Assembly (NCBI RefSeq): GCF_000952155.1
Contig: NZ_JYON01000015.1
Span: 1 to 64,000 of the forward strand
DNA: 64,000 nt
Reading direction: 5' to 3'
Origin: Aliterella atlantica CENA595
GTDB taxonomy: Bacteria > Cyanobacteriota > Cyanobacteriia > Cyanobacteriales > Chroococcidiopsidaceae
Shown: positions 55,090 to 64,000 of the stretch, in pieces
Layout: each line of letters starts with the position of its first letter
Position numbering within the stretch: position 1 is the first letter of the stretch
Position numbers and translations under genes: made by a program
The notes under the pieces: generated by a model
What the model saw: only the letters and a program-made list of their open reading frames with translations
Told to the model about the DNA's origin: nothing
Database searches by the model: none

Positions 55090-58000
55090 ATGACGCTACG
55101 CAAAAAGACACTTTTACTAATCAGCATTACTCTATCGTGTCTGATCGCAGTAATGTACGTTACGTCTACAACGCTGCTGATGAAGGGATTTGAGCGTGTA
55201 GAAGTCCAAAGCACCCGTGAAAACGTCCAGCGAGTTGTCGATGCCTACAATGAGAAGCTTACCAAACTATCTTTGATGAATGAAGATTGGGCAGAGTGGG
55301 ATAGTACCTATCGATTTATAGAAAATCGCAATTCTACCTATATTCAAGAAAATCTGATCGATGCAGCACTCCAACGCATCAATGTAAACTTGATAGCTTA
55401 TGTAAGTAACGAACGTCAGCTAGTTTTCGGCAGCTTGTCAGATGATAACCAGCATAGTAGGTTAATTCCCCAGGTTTTGCAGTCATACATCACTAACAAT
55501 GACGTATTGTTACAAAAAAACCAACAGCAAGGGGGAATCATTCTCCTACCACATGGTCCTATGTTAATTAGTCGGCGAGATATTCTTACCAGTGCGGGAA
55601 TAGGACCGCGTCGCGGTACGTTGATTATGGGACGCTACTTGAATATCGCCCAATTAGCACAGCAAACTCACTTTCACATTAGTTTATACGGATACGATTC
55701 CTCGCAAATACCTCCTGACTTTCAGCTAGCCCATCAAGCACTAGCTAGCGATTCTACACCTTTCGTACAGCCGCTAAATGAAAATGCGATCGCGGGTTAC
55801 ACTCTACTCAAAGATGTTGACGGTAAACCTGCCATACTATTGCGCGTACAGATGCCGAGAGCAGTATACAAGCAAGGCAAAGTCAGTATGCGTTACGTTG
55901 GCACTTTATTATTTGCAGTAGGGTTAGTATTTAGCACTGTAACTTTACTACTTTTAGAAAAATTAGTGCTATCTCGTTTAGCGCGTCTTAGCAATGGTGT
56001 AAGTATTGTTGGTGCTAGTGGCAACCTTTCGGCGCGGGTAATAGCATCTGGAAAAGACGAACTAGCACATTTAGCTGATAATATTAATTCAATGCTGCGT
56101 CAGTTGCAGAAGTCTCAACAGAATTTGCAAAGCAGTGAAGAACGCTATCGCGTATTTTTGGCTCAAAGTTCAGAAGGTATCTGGCGCTGCGAATTAGAAT
56201 GTCCTATTGCTATTAATAGCTCAAAAAAAGAGCAAATTTATTACTTAAATAATCATACCTATTTAGCTGAATGTAATGATATATACGCCCAAATGATGGG
56301 CTACAGTTGCGCTCAAGATATAGTTGGAATAAAAATTACTAATTTGTATCCAAAACTACCTTTACAGCAACTAATCCAAAATTTTATTGAATCTGGGTAC
56401 AGGCTTGACAACGCAGAATCTTACTTTATTGATAAGCATGGCAACAAAAAAGTATTTTTTAAAAACATAGTGGGAATTATTGAAAACGATTGTTTGGTAA
56501 GAGTTTGGGGAATCCAACGCGATATTACCGATTTGATAATAGCTCAAGAAGCATTAATTAAAACCCAAGTTACTGAAGTAGTTAATTTACAACTCACTAA
56601 TGAAATAGAACAACGCAAACGTGTCGAGCAAGCATTGTTTCAAGAAAAAGAACTCGCTCAAATAACATTACAATCAATTGGCGATGCAGTTATTACTACT
56701 AATGCTGATAATATTATCAAATCTATAAATCCAGTAGCAGAGAAAATAACCAATTGGCGTTTTGAAGAAGCAATTGGGTTGCCTTTACAAGAGGTTTTTA
56801 AGATTGTCGATGAAACTACAGGCGCACCTGTAACAAACTTTATCGAACAATCTCTATGCGGAGAGCGAGCTAGTAATTATTCTCATCATATCCTTTTAAT
56901 TGCTAATAATGGCACTGAGTTTGCAATTGATTATTGCGCTGCACCAATTTATAATAGCGATCGCTCTTTTATCGGCAATGTTTTAATTTTCCGCGATGTG
57001 ACTCAATCGCGCCGTTTATCGCATCAACTATCATGGCAAGCTAGTCACGATCCTTTAACTCAATTATACAATCGCAGTCAATTCGAGCAATTTTTGCAAG
57101 CAGCAGTAGCTAGCACTCAAACTCAGCTTCAAGAACATACTTTGTGTTATTTAGATTTAGATCGGTTCAAAATTGTCAACGATACCTGCGGACATTTAGC
57201 AGGCGATCGCTTATTATGTCAAATCAGCGAGATATTTCAAAAAGAACTACGCAAAACTGATGTATTGGCGCGGTTGGGTGGGGATGAGTTTGGCATTATA
57301 CTTTATCAATGCTCGCTAGAAGAAGCATACAAGATTGCTGAAAATTTGCGATCGCGCATTGAAGATTTTCGCTTTGTTTGGCAAGACAAAACTTTTGCTT
57401 TGGGTGTCAGTATTGGTATAGTTGCTATTAATAGCACTACTCAAAATCTAATTAGTTTACTAGGTGCAGCAGATGCAGCTTGCTATGCAGCCAAAAATCA
57501 AGGTAGAAATCAAATACACATTTACCAAATAGACGATAGCCAACTAGCAAAACAACAAGGAGAAATGCAATGGGTATCTATAATTCCTCAAGCAATAGCC
57601 GAAAATAAATTTAAGCTTTATTGTCAAAAAATAATGCCAATTCAAAGCAAAGATGCGATAGAACATTGGGAAATTTTATTGCGATTGGAAGATGAGACAG
57701 GAAAAATTATCTCGCCGATGGCGTTTATTCCAGCCGCAGAACGTTACAATTTGATGCACCTAATCGATCGCTGGGTAATTTCTACACTTTTTGCTTATTT
57801 ACAGCGACAAAATAACTTAGATATTCATCATAGGTTATACTCGATTAATCTTTCTGGTGCTAGTATCAACGACCATAACTTTATTAGCTTTGTGCAAGAG
57901 CAATTTGTAAAATACAATATTTCGCCAGCAATAATCTGCTTTGAAGTTACTGAGACTGTAGCAATTACCAACTTAACAAAAGCAGCGCAGTTTATTCAAG

Positions 58001-58365
58001 AATTGAAAGCTCTAGGCTGTCAATTTTCCTTAGATGACTTTGGTAGTGGGATGTCATCTTTTGCTTATCTCAAAAACTTGCCTGTAGATTATGTCAAAGT
58101 TGACGGTATTTTTATCAAAGAAGTTGTCAACGATGAAATCGCCTCAGCAATGGTAGAAGCAATTGTGCGGCTTGCTGGTGTAATGGAAATTCAGACAGTT
58201 GCCGAATTTGTGGAAAATAAGGAAATTATCGCCAAAATTCAGGAATTAGGCATTGATTACGCTCAAGGTTATGGTATTGCAAGACCATCTCCCTTAGAGA
58301 TTACCTTAGATTCTAAACTAGCTACATCAGCAGGTGTATTGCAATTAAAAAGCATTTGCATCTGA
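55090..58365 (+). CDS. CHASE4-HAMP-PAS-PAS-GGDEF-EAL cyclic-di-GMP enzyme
   Basis: A 1091-residue paralogue of the protein at 39822, with extra domains. ATG 55090 is preferred to TTG 55069. The helix at 7-26 and another near 277-297 flank a CHASE4 sensor (NEDWAEWDSTYRFI). HAMP is near 297-345, PAS near 355-490 and a second PAS near 520-640. GGDEF is intact (ARLGGDEFGII near 733), with RKTD as inhibitory site. The EAL domain has EILLRLED near 861 and the remaining ligands (NLSGASI, CFEVTET, LDDFGSG, VKVDGIF, AEFVEN). Both synthase and phosphodiesterase activities are possible. Its last 97 bp overlap the convergent mobA gene. Confidence 0.92.
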   Translation: MTLRKKTLLLISITLSCLIAVMYVTSTTLLMKGFERVEVQSTRENVQRVVDAYNEKLTKLSLMNEDWAEWDSTYRFIENRNSTYIQENLIDAALQRINVNLIAYVSNERQLVFGSLSDDNQHSRLIPQVLQSYITNNDVLLQKNQQQGGIILLPHGPMLISRRDILTSAGIGPRRGTLIMGRYLNIAQLAQQTHFHISLYGYDSSQIPPDFQLAHQALASDSTPFVQPLNENAIAGYTLLKDVDGKPAILLRVQMPRAVYKQGKVSMRYVGTLLFAVGLVFSTVTLLLLEKLVLSRLARLSNGVSIVGASGNLSARVIASGKDELAHLADNINSMLRQLQKSQQNLQSSEERYRVFLAQSSEGIWRCELECPIAINSSKKEQIYYLNNHTYLAECNDIYAQMMGYSCAQDIVGIKITNLYPKLPLQQLIQNFIESGYRLDNAESYFIDKHGNKKVFFKNIVGIIENDCLVRVWGIQRDITDLIIAQEALIKTQVTEVVNLQLTNEIEQRKRVEQALFQEKELAQITLQSIGDAVITTNADNIIKSINPVAEKITNWRFEEAIGLPLQEVFKIVDETTGAPVTNFIEQSLCGERASNYSHHILLIANNGTEFAIDYCAAPIYNSDRSFIGNVLIFRDVTQSRRLSHQLSWQASHDPLTQLYNRSQFEQFLQAAVASTQTQLQEHTLCYLDLDRFKIVNDTCGHLAGDRLLCQISEIFQKELRKTDVLARLGGDEFGIILYQCSLEEAYKIAENLRSRIEDFRFVWQDKTFALGVSIGIVAINSTTQNLISLLGAADAACYAAKNQGRNQIHIYQIDDSQLAKQQGEMQWVSIIPQAIAENKFKLYCQKIMPIQSKDAIEHWEILLRLEDETGKIISPMAFIPAAERYNLMHLIDRWVISTLFAYLQRQNNLDIHHRLYSINLSGASINDHNFISFVQEQFVKYNISPAIICFEVTETVAITNLTKAAQFIQELKALGCQFSLDDFGSGMSSFAYLKNLPVDYVKVDGIFIKEVVNDEIASAMVEAIVRLAGVMEIQTVAEFVENKEIIAKIQELGIDYAQGYGIARPSPLEITLDSKLATSAGVLQLKSICI

Positions 58366-58937
58366 CGATCGCTCGCAGACACTTCTTGGACAAAATGTTG
58401 CTCCAACCAGCGCTGAAAAGAGCGTCCGCCTTGGCTGATAAAGTCTGTAAGCCCTGGTAAACAATCGCGACGATAAAAACCGCATAAAGGCTCCCAACCT
58501 TTAGCATGGCGCGGCAAAAAGGCGATCGCATCTTCACTAACTTTATCTAGTTGACTTGCCCATTGTTGCAGTACCTCAACTTGCAACCTGGGTAAATCGC
58601 AAGCTAGCAGCAATACCCAATCAGTTTGAGCTTGCACAAGTCCCTGAGCAAAGCCGATAATTGGTGCATTCGGTTCGTCTACTATAGATATTTCCCGCAC
58701 GAATTGGCAACCTGTTGGTAATACGTGCTGATAGCGTTCTTGCCAAGGTGTAACTACATAGACTAGATTGCAAAGTGCGATCGCGCGATCGCATACCAAG
58801 CGCAGCAGAGGTACGCCCCCAATTGGAAGCAAAGCCTTGTCTTGTCCCATCCGCGAACTTTTACCCCCCGCCAAGACGATGCCATTTAAAGGTTTTGAGT
58901 TTTGAGTTTTGAGTTTTGAGTTGAAAGGCTGCTGCAC
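58269..58937 (-). CDS. mobA: Molybdenum cofactor guanylyltransferase
   Basis: MobA adds GMP to molybdopterin. The nucleotidyltransferase fold shows GIVLAGGKSSRMGQDKALLPIGG, EPNAPIIGFAQGL, LLLACDLPRL (metal-binding Asp) and CGFYRRDCLPGL. The body is full length (222 residues in total). The only in-frame start before the conserved Gly-rich loop is GTG 58937, 6 bp after the stop of the upstream SDR; an in-frame stop precedes it. Residues 5-16 are encoded by four TTTTGAG heptamers, so repeat number sets the reading frame between start and enzyme. The C-terminus overlaps the CHASE4 gene by 97 bp. Confidence 0.9.
   Translation of the reverse strand: MQQPFNSKLKTQNSKPLNGIVLAGGKSSRMGQDKALLPIGGVPLLRLVCDRAIALCNLVYVVTPWQERYQHVLPTGCQFVREISIVDEPNAPIIGFAQGLVQAQTDWVLLLACDLPRLQVEVLQQWASQLDKVSEDAIAFLPRHAKGWEPLCGFYRRDCLPGLTDFISQGGRSFQRWLEQHFVQEVSASDRQMQMLFNCNTPADVASLESKVISKGDGLAIP
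58893..58920. repeat. Four tandem TTTTGAG heptamers inside the mobA 5' end
   Basis: Four perfect contiguous copies occupy 28 bp and lie 17-44 bp inside mobA, counted from its GTG. Because 7 is not a multiple of 3, gain or loss of one unit would shift mobA's frame. Confidence 0.95.
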
Positions 58938-58943
58938 GTTAAC

Positions 58944-59825
58944 TTAATCTGCGCTTCCCACGTAACGCTTGATAAAACTTTCTAGTGTCTCTAACTTAAT
59001 TTTATATACTGACTCTAAGCGTTCGATCTCTGCTGGCGTACAGAAAAACTCGTTATCTAGCAAAGTGCGAAAAGTTCCTATAGCTTTTTGTGCATCGGCG
59101 TTAAATAAACCAATCGCCGTACGTAAGCCATCAACTACAGCTAAAGGCGGGTTAATAATAACAGGTTCTCGTTTATACACGCGACTAAAAATCTGCGGAA
59201 TATCCTCTCGTTTCAAAACTTCAGGTCCGCCAACTGCAAAAATCTGGTTGCGAGCATCAGCATTACTAACAGCATCTACAGCCATTAATGCTAAATCGTC
59301 TGTACTAATAATAGAAGTGCGACTTTGGCGATCGCCTACCAATAAATAAATCCCTGTTTGCTCAAACCTTTCTGCCAAAGGCAACAAATTAGAAGCAAGA
59401 CCTGCCGGACGCAAAATAGTATAGTTTAAACCACTAGATTGCAAGTATTTTTCGACTTCTCGTTTTGCCTTAAATACTGGTGCATCTTCATAACCGCGAT
59501 CGGCTCCCAGTACGGAAATAAACACAAAATGCTCAACTCCAACATCTTTGGCGCGATCTATTAGTTCGATGTTAGCGCGGTAGTCTAAAGCTAAAGCATC
59601 ACCACCGCTACCATGAGCGCTAATTATGTATTTCACGCCTTGACACGCTTTATCAATATCCCTTTGCTCTCTTAAATCGCCAATGAATATTTCACTACCT
59701 CGGTGTTCTAATTCGCCGTAGCGAGAACTTAGGCGCACAAAAGAGCGCACAGGTGTTTCTTCTTTGCGTAATTTGCGGACAACTCTTTTGCCTATATCCC
59801 CAGTTGCGCCTGTAACTAAAAACAT
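58944..59825 (-). CDS. NmrA-type atypical SDR, NAD(P)-binding
   Basis: A 293-residue protein with the nucleotide-binding motif FLVTGATGDIGKRVVRKL at the N-terminus. It continues as an atypical SDR: GDLREQRDIDKACQGVKYIIS, HFVFISVLGADRG, VEKYLQSSGLNYTILRPAGL and STDDLALMAVDAV. The classic YxxxK is altered (the segment reads FKAKREVEKYL), so it may be a regulator or a Ycf39-like assembly factor rather than a dehydrogenase. It is upstream of mobA in a likely two-gene operon with a 6-bp gap. The specific role is unknown. Confidence 0.85.
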   Translation of the reverse strand: MFLVTGATGDIGKRVVRKLRKEETPVRSFVRLSSRYGELEHRGSEIFIGDLREQRDIDKACQGVKYIISAHGSGGDALALDYRANIELIDRAKDVGVEHFVFISVLGADRGYEDAPVFKAKREVEKYLQSSGLNYTILRPAGLASNLLPLAERFEQTGIYLLVGDRQSRTSIISTDDLALMAVDAVSNADARNQIFAVGGPEVLKREDIPQIFSRVYKREPVIINPPLAVVDGLRTAIGLFNADAQKAIGTFRTLLDNEFFCTPAEIERLESVYKIKLETLESFIKRYVGSAD

Positions 59826-59914
59826 CTCTAAATAACCTCCTCACTCCAGCTATATTTTATCGGCTAGGCTCAGAAGTTTTATCGGCAAATAGGTTAAACT
59901 ATATCTATATATGC

Positions 59915-59930
59915 ATGAATGCCTGTTCAT
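59915..59930. promoter_or_regulatory. SmtB-like operator upstream of metallothionein gene
   Basis: ATGAATGCCTGTTCAT contains TGAA-N6-TTCA, the core of the 12-2-12 operators bound by SmtB/ArsR zinc sensors. It lies 38 bp before the metallothionein ATG, next to an A+T-rich TATATCTATATAT promoter-like stretch. Regulator identity is inferred. Confidence 0.6.
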
Positions 59931-59967
59931 ACATCGCATTCTTTTTATTCTTGTAAGGAACAAACTA

Positions 59968-60132
59968 ATGACTACTGCAACCCAAACTCAATGTGCTTGT
60001 GAATCTTGCCACTGCCCAGTTTCCGAAACAGAAGCAGTACAAAAAGATGGTAAAACATACTGTAGCGAAGCTTGCGCCCAAGGACACCCAGACGGTAAAG
60101 GCTGCGGTCATGCAGGTTGCGATTGCGGTTAG
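59968..60132 (+). CDS. smtA: SmtA-type metallothionein
   Basis: A 54-residue metal-binding protein with nine Cys: CACESCHC near residue 9, YCSEAC in the middle and GCGHAGCDC at the C-terminus. The arrangement matches Synechococcus SmtA, which binds four Zn2+ with Cys and His in a cluster containing a zinc finger. ATG 59968 (MTTATQT) has AAGGAA 8-13 nt upstream. The longer frame to 59911 would run through the operator and is rejected. It buffers zinc and cadmium. No smtB gene is present in the window. Confidence 0.95.
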   Translation: MTTATQTQCACESCHCPVSETEAVQKDGKTYCSEACAQGHPDGKGCGHAGCDCG

Positions 60133-60162
60133 TTGCAGGTAATATGGTGCTGGCTAGTGCAG

Positions 60163-60948
60163 TTAGCGATCGCTCTTTGCACGCAAAAAACGGTAGCCAG
60201 CATCAAATTCTGTAAGGTTTTTTATATCTCCATATTTAGCTTGCCATTGACCGCTAGTTAAGTCTTCAGCAAGTTGTCTAACTCCCAACTCAACTACAGA
60301 AGGCTCTGCTAAAGCAAAAGCTGACATACCTGCACGAACTACAGAACTTAGATACATTTCTGGTCGTCGCCAGAGCGCAGCAACAAATAAATCTGATAAG
60401 TTAGGAGGCAACATTAAGGTAGACACCTCAACGCTTCTTTGAGTAGTTGCACCGATAAGTTCTGAAATATTGCTCAATGGTGGAAAAAAGCGAAATGTAT
60501 CTTGCCAAAGAGAGGGGAAATAATCAGCGAACCAGAATTTGTTAGCAAATCTAGGGTCGATGGTAAAAATAACAATTGCACCCTTCCTAGTAATTCTATG
60601 CATTTCTCTAAATGCCTGCTCCAGATTAGAAAAATGATGAGTAGCTAAAACACTGATTGCAGCATCTACCGATGCAGTTGGTAAAGGTATGTCTTCTGCA
60701 CATCCAGTAAACCATTGTACTTGTGCATGGGGTTGAGATTGCGATCGCATTACTAAAGATGGCTCAATAGCGTAAATCTGATAGCCACAATTAGCAAGAC
60801 TCTTACTATAGCCACCAGTACCAGCACCGATATCCGCGATCGTACTACCTGGTTTTAGTTGTAATAAATTTAGTATCTGCTTAACTATCCGAGGATCGGG
60901 AATTCGAGAATTGGAGTAACTTTGACCAATTGAGTCATATACAGACAT
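60163..60948 (-). CDS. Class I SAM-dependent methyltransferase
   Basis: A 261-residue UbiE/methyltransferase-11-like enzyme. Motif I is IADIGAGTGGYSKSL near residue 38, the acidic loop is YAIEPS, motif II is FTGCAEDIPLPTASVDAAISVLATHHF near 82-107, and motif III is KGAIVIFTID. The C-terminal half (WFADYFPSLW, MLPPNLSDLFVAALWRRPE) is specific to a cyanobacterial or bacterial group that I cannot assign to a substrate. It starts 31 bp downstream of the Uma2 gene on the same strand. Confidence 0.85.
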   Translation of the reverse strand: MSVYDSIGQSYSNSRIPDPRIVKQILNLLQLKPGSTIADIGAGTGGYSKSLANCGYQIYAIEPSLVMRSQSQPHAQVQWFTGCAEDIPLPTASVDAAISVLATHHFSNLEQAFREMHRITRKGAIVIFTIDPRFANKFWFADYFPSLWQDTFRFFPPLSNISELIGATTQRSVEVSTLMLPPNLSDLFVAALWRRPEMYLSSVVRAGMSAFALAEPSVVELGVRQLAEDLTSGQWQAKYGDIKNLTEFDAGYRFLRAKSDR

Positions 60949-60979
60949 ATACTTATTCTTTTAGCGATCGCAGTCAAAA

Positions 60980-61645
60980 TTAACTAGCATTTTGGAGAAT
61001 TCCTTGAATGCGTTGGCGAAATAAACGTACTGCTGCTCTTTGTCCAGTTGTCTTGCTTTGCTCGATAAATGTTGGAACTTCAGCGATGGGGAGAAAGGGA
61101 AAAGCTATACTTGTTTGCGATCGCTCGTAGTTCTCACCCACAAGTTGATACACTTCTAAAGTTTGCTGGCGGTAGCGCCATAGTTCGGGAACGCCAATAG
61201 ATGCATAAATGTTAAATTTATCTAGCGAAGAACTGGTATAGTCTGCCTCTATAGCTAAATCCGGTGGCGGATCGTCTGGCAGTTGAATTTTTTTTCCCCT
61301 AACTCTAGATTCATTTTGAATGTAAAAGCAACTATCAGGCTCGATAGCGCGAGTTAAATCTTCTCGTTTTAGTAACAAAGCACCAAGGCTTCTTGCCTCA
61401 ATTTCTAGCTCATCAACTATTACCTCAATAAAGCTTTCTATCAGCCTTTTAGATTCTTCATGTTCTGTCAGCGGCATTCTTATCTCTAACACTCCTCGGT
61501 CATAAGCAACTCTAGAAACACGACTACCGCCAATATCTGCAAGTAATGCTTTAAAAGTCTGCCAGCTAACACCCTCCAACACTACTAATCGTTCTACAGC
61601 AATTTGGGGGTTAGGGGTAGGTGCGATCGCGCTAATTGCATTCAT
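60980..61645 (-). CDS. Uma2-family (DUF820) restriction-endonuclease-fold protein
   Basis: A 221-residue member of a family hugely expanded in cyanobacteria. Core features are SWQTFKALLADIG, RVAYDRGVLEIRMPLTEHE, then LKREDLTRAIEPDSCFYI and the PD-(D/E)xK-like PDLAIEADYTSSSLDKFNIYASIGVPELW with the acidic residues in place. Uma2 proteins have a nuclease fold but no established function. Divergent from metH across 94 bp. Paired with the methyltransferase downstream. Confidence 0.88.
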   Translation of the reverse strand: MNAISAIAPTPNPQIAVERLVVLEGVSWQTFKALLADIGGSRVSRVAYDRGVLEIRMPLTEHEESKRLIESFIEVIVDELEIEARSLGALLLKREDLTRAIEPDSCFYIQNESRVRGKKIQLPDDPPPDLAIEADYTSSSLDKFNIYASIGVPELWRYRQQTLEVYQLVGENYERSQTSIAFPFLPIAEVPTFIEQSKTTGQRAAVRLFRQRIQGILQNAS

Positions 61646-61739
61646 TATCTTATGTGCAGTAAAAAACTATAAATTTTGCAGAATATAATAAGTTAATTAT
61701 CCAAAGCCTAGCTTAAATCCTTATACACTCGCCAATTAT

Positions 61740-64000
61740 ATGAATAGTCCCTTTCTTTCTCGCCTGCATAGTAAAAGTTGCCCAGTTATTGTATTTGATG
61801 GGGCGATGGGTACATCTTTGCAAACGCAGAACTTAACTGCCGCAGACTTCGGCGGGGCGGAGTATGAGGGCTGTAACGAATATTTGGTCTATACTAAGCC
61901 AGAAGCAGTTAAAAAGGTGCATCATGACTTTTTGGCTGCGGGTGCAGATGTCATTGAAACTGATACATTTGGCGGTACATCGATTGTACTTGCAGAGTAC
62001 GACCTTGCCGAGCGAGCATACGAACTAAATAAAACAGCAGCAGAACTTGCAAAAAGCGTCGCTGCGGAATTTTCTACAACCGAAAAACCCCGATTTGTAG
62101 CGGGTTCGATGGGACCTGGAACTAAATTGCCCACTTTAGGGCATATTGATTTTGATACATTGGAAGCAGCTTTTGCCGAACAAGCAGAAGGACTATATGA
62201 CGGCGGTGTAGATTTATTTATCGTCGAGACTTGTCAAGATGTGCTGCAAATTAAAGCAGCGTTAAATGGGATCGAGCAAGTTTTCCAGCGCAAGGGCGAA
62301 AGAAAACCCTTAATGGTGTCGGTAACGATGGAAGTAATGGGGACGATGCTTGTAGGTACAGAAATAAGCGCTGTACTGACAATTTTAGAACCTTATCCCA
62401 TCGACATTTTAGGGCTAAACTGTGCGACCGGACCCGATCGCATGGCTGAACATATCAAGTATTTATCGCAGCACTCGCCTTTTGTAGTATCTTGCATCCC
62501 CAATGCTGGTTTACCCGAAAACATTGGCGGTCACGCACATTACAAACTCACGCCCATAGAACTAAAAATGGCGTTGATGCACTTTATTGAAGATTTGGGC
62601 GTGCAGGTAATTGGTGGTTGTTGCGGTACAAGACCAGATCACATTCAACAATTAGCAGAAATAGGCACAACTTTACAGCCCAAACAACGTGCGTTTGAGT
62701 ACGAACCAGCAGCAGCATCTATATATAGCGCCCAACCATACGAGCAAGATAATTCATTTTTGATTGTCGGCGAAAGGTTAAATGCCTCTGGTTCTAAAAA
62801 GTGCCGCGATTTACTCAATGCTGAAGATTGGGATGGACTTGTGGCAATGGGTAAGGCACAAGTAAAAGAAGGAGCGCATATATTAGATGTCAACGTCGAT
62901 TATGTCGGGCGCGATGGCGTGCGCGATATGCACCAATTGGTATCGCGGCTAGTAACTAACGTCACCTTACCCCTAATGCTAGATTCCACCGAATGGGAAA
63001 AGATGGAAGCGGGGTTAAAAGTTGCTGGCGGAAAGTGTCTTTTAAACTCGACTAACTACGAAGATGGCGAACCGCGATTTTTGCAAGTGTTGGAATTGGC
63101 GAAAAAGTATGGTGCAGGTGTTGTAATTGGGACGATTGACGAGGATGGAATGGCGCGAACTGCCGATAAAAAGTTTGCGATCGCCCAACGTGCCTATCGT
63201 CAAGCTGTAGAATATGGCATATCTCCTAACGAAATATTCTTTGATACTTTAGCTTTACCGATTTCTACAGGGATTGAAGAAGATAGAGCAAATGGTAGCG
63301 CCACGATTGCAGCTATTAAGCGCATTAGGCAAGAATTGCCTGGATGTCACGTTATTTTAGGTGTTTCTAACGTTTCCTTTGGTTTGAATCCGGCGGCGCG
63401 AGTAGTGCTAAATTCTATGTTTCTGCACTATGCGATGGAAGCGGGAATGGATGCAGCTATTGTCAGTGCCAGTAAAATATTGCCCTTAGCGCGGATTGAA
63501 GACAAGCAGCAAGAAGTTTGCCGTCAGTTGATTTTTGACGAACGCAAGTTTGAAGGGGATATCTGCGTATACGATCCTTTGGCAGAATTGACTACATTAT
63601 TTGAGGGAGCGACAACAAAACGCGATCGCACAGAAGATGAATCTTTACCTGTAGAAGAACGCCTAAAGCGTCACATCATCGATGGGGAAAGGATTGGGCT
63701 AGAAGAACAGCTAAAAGTAGCTTTAGAGAAGTACCCGCCGTTAGAAATTATCAACGTCTTCTTGCTGGATGGCATGAAAGTTGTCGGTGAATTATTTGGT
63801 TCGGGGCAAATGCAACTACCTTTTGTACTGCAATCAGCCGAAACGATGAAGGCTGCTGTAGCCTATTTAGAACCGTTTATGGAGAAGAGCGACAGCGATA
63901 ATAGTGCTAAAGGAACAGTAGTAATTGCAACTGTCAAAGGCGACGTTCACGATATTGGCAAGAACCTAGTAGATATTATCTTGTCAAATAACGGCTACAA
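61740..64000 (+). CDS. metH: Methionine synthase, cobalamin-dependent (3' end beyond window)
   Basis: MetH transfers a methyl group from methyltetrahydrofolate to homocysteine via cobalamin. ATG 61740 opens the homocysteine-binding domain ([13 protein letters not shown]). Its zinc ligands are Cys 228 (LNCATGPD) and Cys 294-295 ([10 protein letters not shown]). The pterin domain follows from about 341 ([42 protein letters not shown]). A helical cobalamin cap is near 630-715, then the cobalamin-binding motif DVHDIGKN with the axial His 737. The window ends just inside the B12 domain, so the reactivation domain is out of view. No SAM or B12 riboswitch is visible in the 94-bp leader. Confidence 0.95.
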   Translation, partial: MNSPFLSRLHSKSCPVIVFDGAMGTSLQTQNLTAADFGGAEYEGCNEYLVYTKPEAVKKVHHDFLAAGADVIETDTFGGTSIVLAEYDLAERAYELNKTAAELAKSVAAEFSTTEKPRFVAGSMGPGTKLPTLGHIDFDTLEAAFAEQAEGLYDGGVDLFIVETCQDVLQIKAALNGIEQVFQRKGERKPLMVSVTMEVMGTMLVGTEISAVLTILEPYPIDILGLNCATGPDRMAEHIKYLSQHSPFVVSCIPNAGLPENIGGHAHYKLTPIELKMALMHFIEDLGVQVIGGCCGTRPDHIQQLAEIGTTLQPKQRAFEYEPAAASIYSAQPYEQDNSFLIVGERLNASGSKKCRDLLNAEDWDGLVAMGKAQVKEGAHILDVNVDYVGRDGVRDMHQLVSRLVTNVTLPLMLDSTEWEKMEAGLKVAGGKCLLNSTNYEDGEPRFLQVLELAKKYGAGVVIGTIDEDGMARTADKKFAIAQRAYRQAVEYGISPNEIFFDTLALPISTGIEEDRANGSATIAAIKRIRQELPGCHVILGVSNVSFGLNPAARVVLNSMFLHYAMEAGMDAAIVSASKILPLARIEDKQQEVCRQLIFDERKFEGDICVYDPLAELTTLFEGATTKRDRTEDESLPVEERLKRHIIDGERIGLEEQLKVALEKYPPLEIINVFLLDGMKVVGELFGSGQMQLPFVLQSAETMKAAVAYLEPFMEKSDSDNSAKGTVVIATVKGDVHDIGKNLVDIILSNNGY

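Noticed and set aside
61646..61739. SAM or B12 riboswitch before metH
   Set aside because: The leader is only 94 bp, is A+T-rich, and lacks the conserved helices of either class.

Overview
The window is a piece of a cyanobacterial chromosome. The palindrome GCGATCGC (HIP1) and its core recur throughout. The gene content is also cyanobacterial: a PatA/Pix-type chemotaxis operon, an SLH-OprB porin, an SmtA-type metallothionein, a DUF1400 hydrolase, and tandem heptamer repeats in spacers. The many sensors, the sugar uptake genes and the repeat load suggest a large-genome lineage (Chroococcidiopsis, Gloeocapsa or Nostoc-like), but I cannot name a genus. I recognised no tRNA, rRNA or CRISPR array.

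Layout. 1-2546 is a decayed island: an ORF tail, an N-terminally truncated arginase, and a short-chain dehydrogenase fragment split by a TnpB-only IS200/IS605-type element. 2547-9065 holds nagB, an AlkA-like glycosylase, a GT-C-like membrane protein, holB, a two-helix membrane protein, an unlisted 59-residue protein and an orphan ABC ATPase. 9868-17315 is a five-gene chemotaxis operon (PatA-type regulator, CheY, CheW, MCP, hybrid CheA) that ends in a strong hairpin. 17374-31571 is mostly housekeeping and envelope genes: a polysaccharide export protein, a DUF1400 hydrolase, an aldo/keto reductase, PhoX, a cell-wall amidase, pyrG, a ROK kinase, an orphan peptide-type permease, hisA and aroA. 32421-35156 is an energy-coupling-factor cobalt/nickel importer. 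35299-39619 is an iron locus: multicopper oxidase, lipoprotein, ferritin-like protein, FTR1 permease, then a MOSC protein.

The most coherent unit is 42521-54778, all on the minus strand. It encodes a sugar-binding lipoprotein, a two-domain ABC ATPase, a permease, a Gfo/Idh/MocA dehydrogenase, an outer-membrane porin, glucokinase, an MFS sugar porter, a universal stress protein, a LacI-family regulator and gluconokinase. A 16-bp LacI-type palindrome lies in front of lacI, and two close copies lie about 630 bp upstream of the binding-protein gene. Between those two copies and the live gene are the remains of a second, frameshifted sugar-binding-protein gene. Two paralogous CHASE4-GGDEF-EAL cyclic-di-GMP enzymes flank this block (39822 and 55090). 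I infer a LacI-controlled sugar uptake and phosphorylation island bracketed by second-messenger sensors.

After 58269 come mobA, whose 5' end contains four tandem heptamers, an NmrA-type SDR, a metallothionein with an SmtB-like operator, a methyltransferase, a Uma2 protein and the first two thirds of metH, which runs off the right edge. Two repeat families sit at gene 3' ends: a GTAGAGACGTAGC palindrome that twice supplies a stop codon intact and once through a degenerate arm, and CAGTGAC heptamers found just after, or at, stop codons in a fixed orientation.
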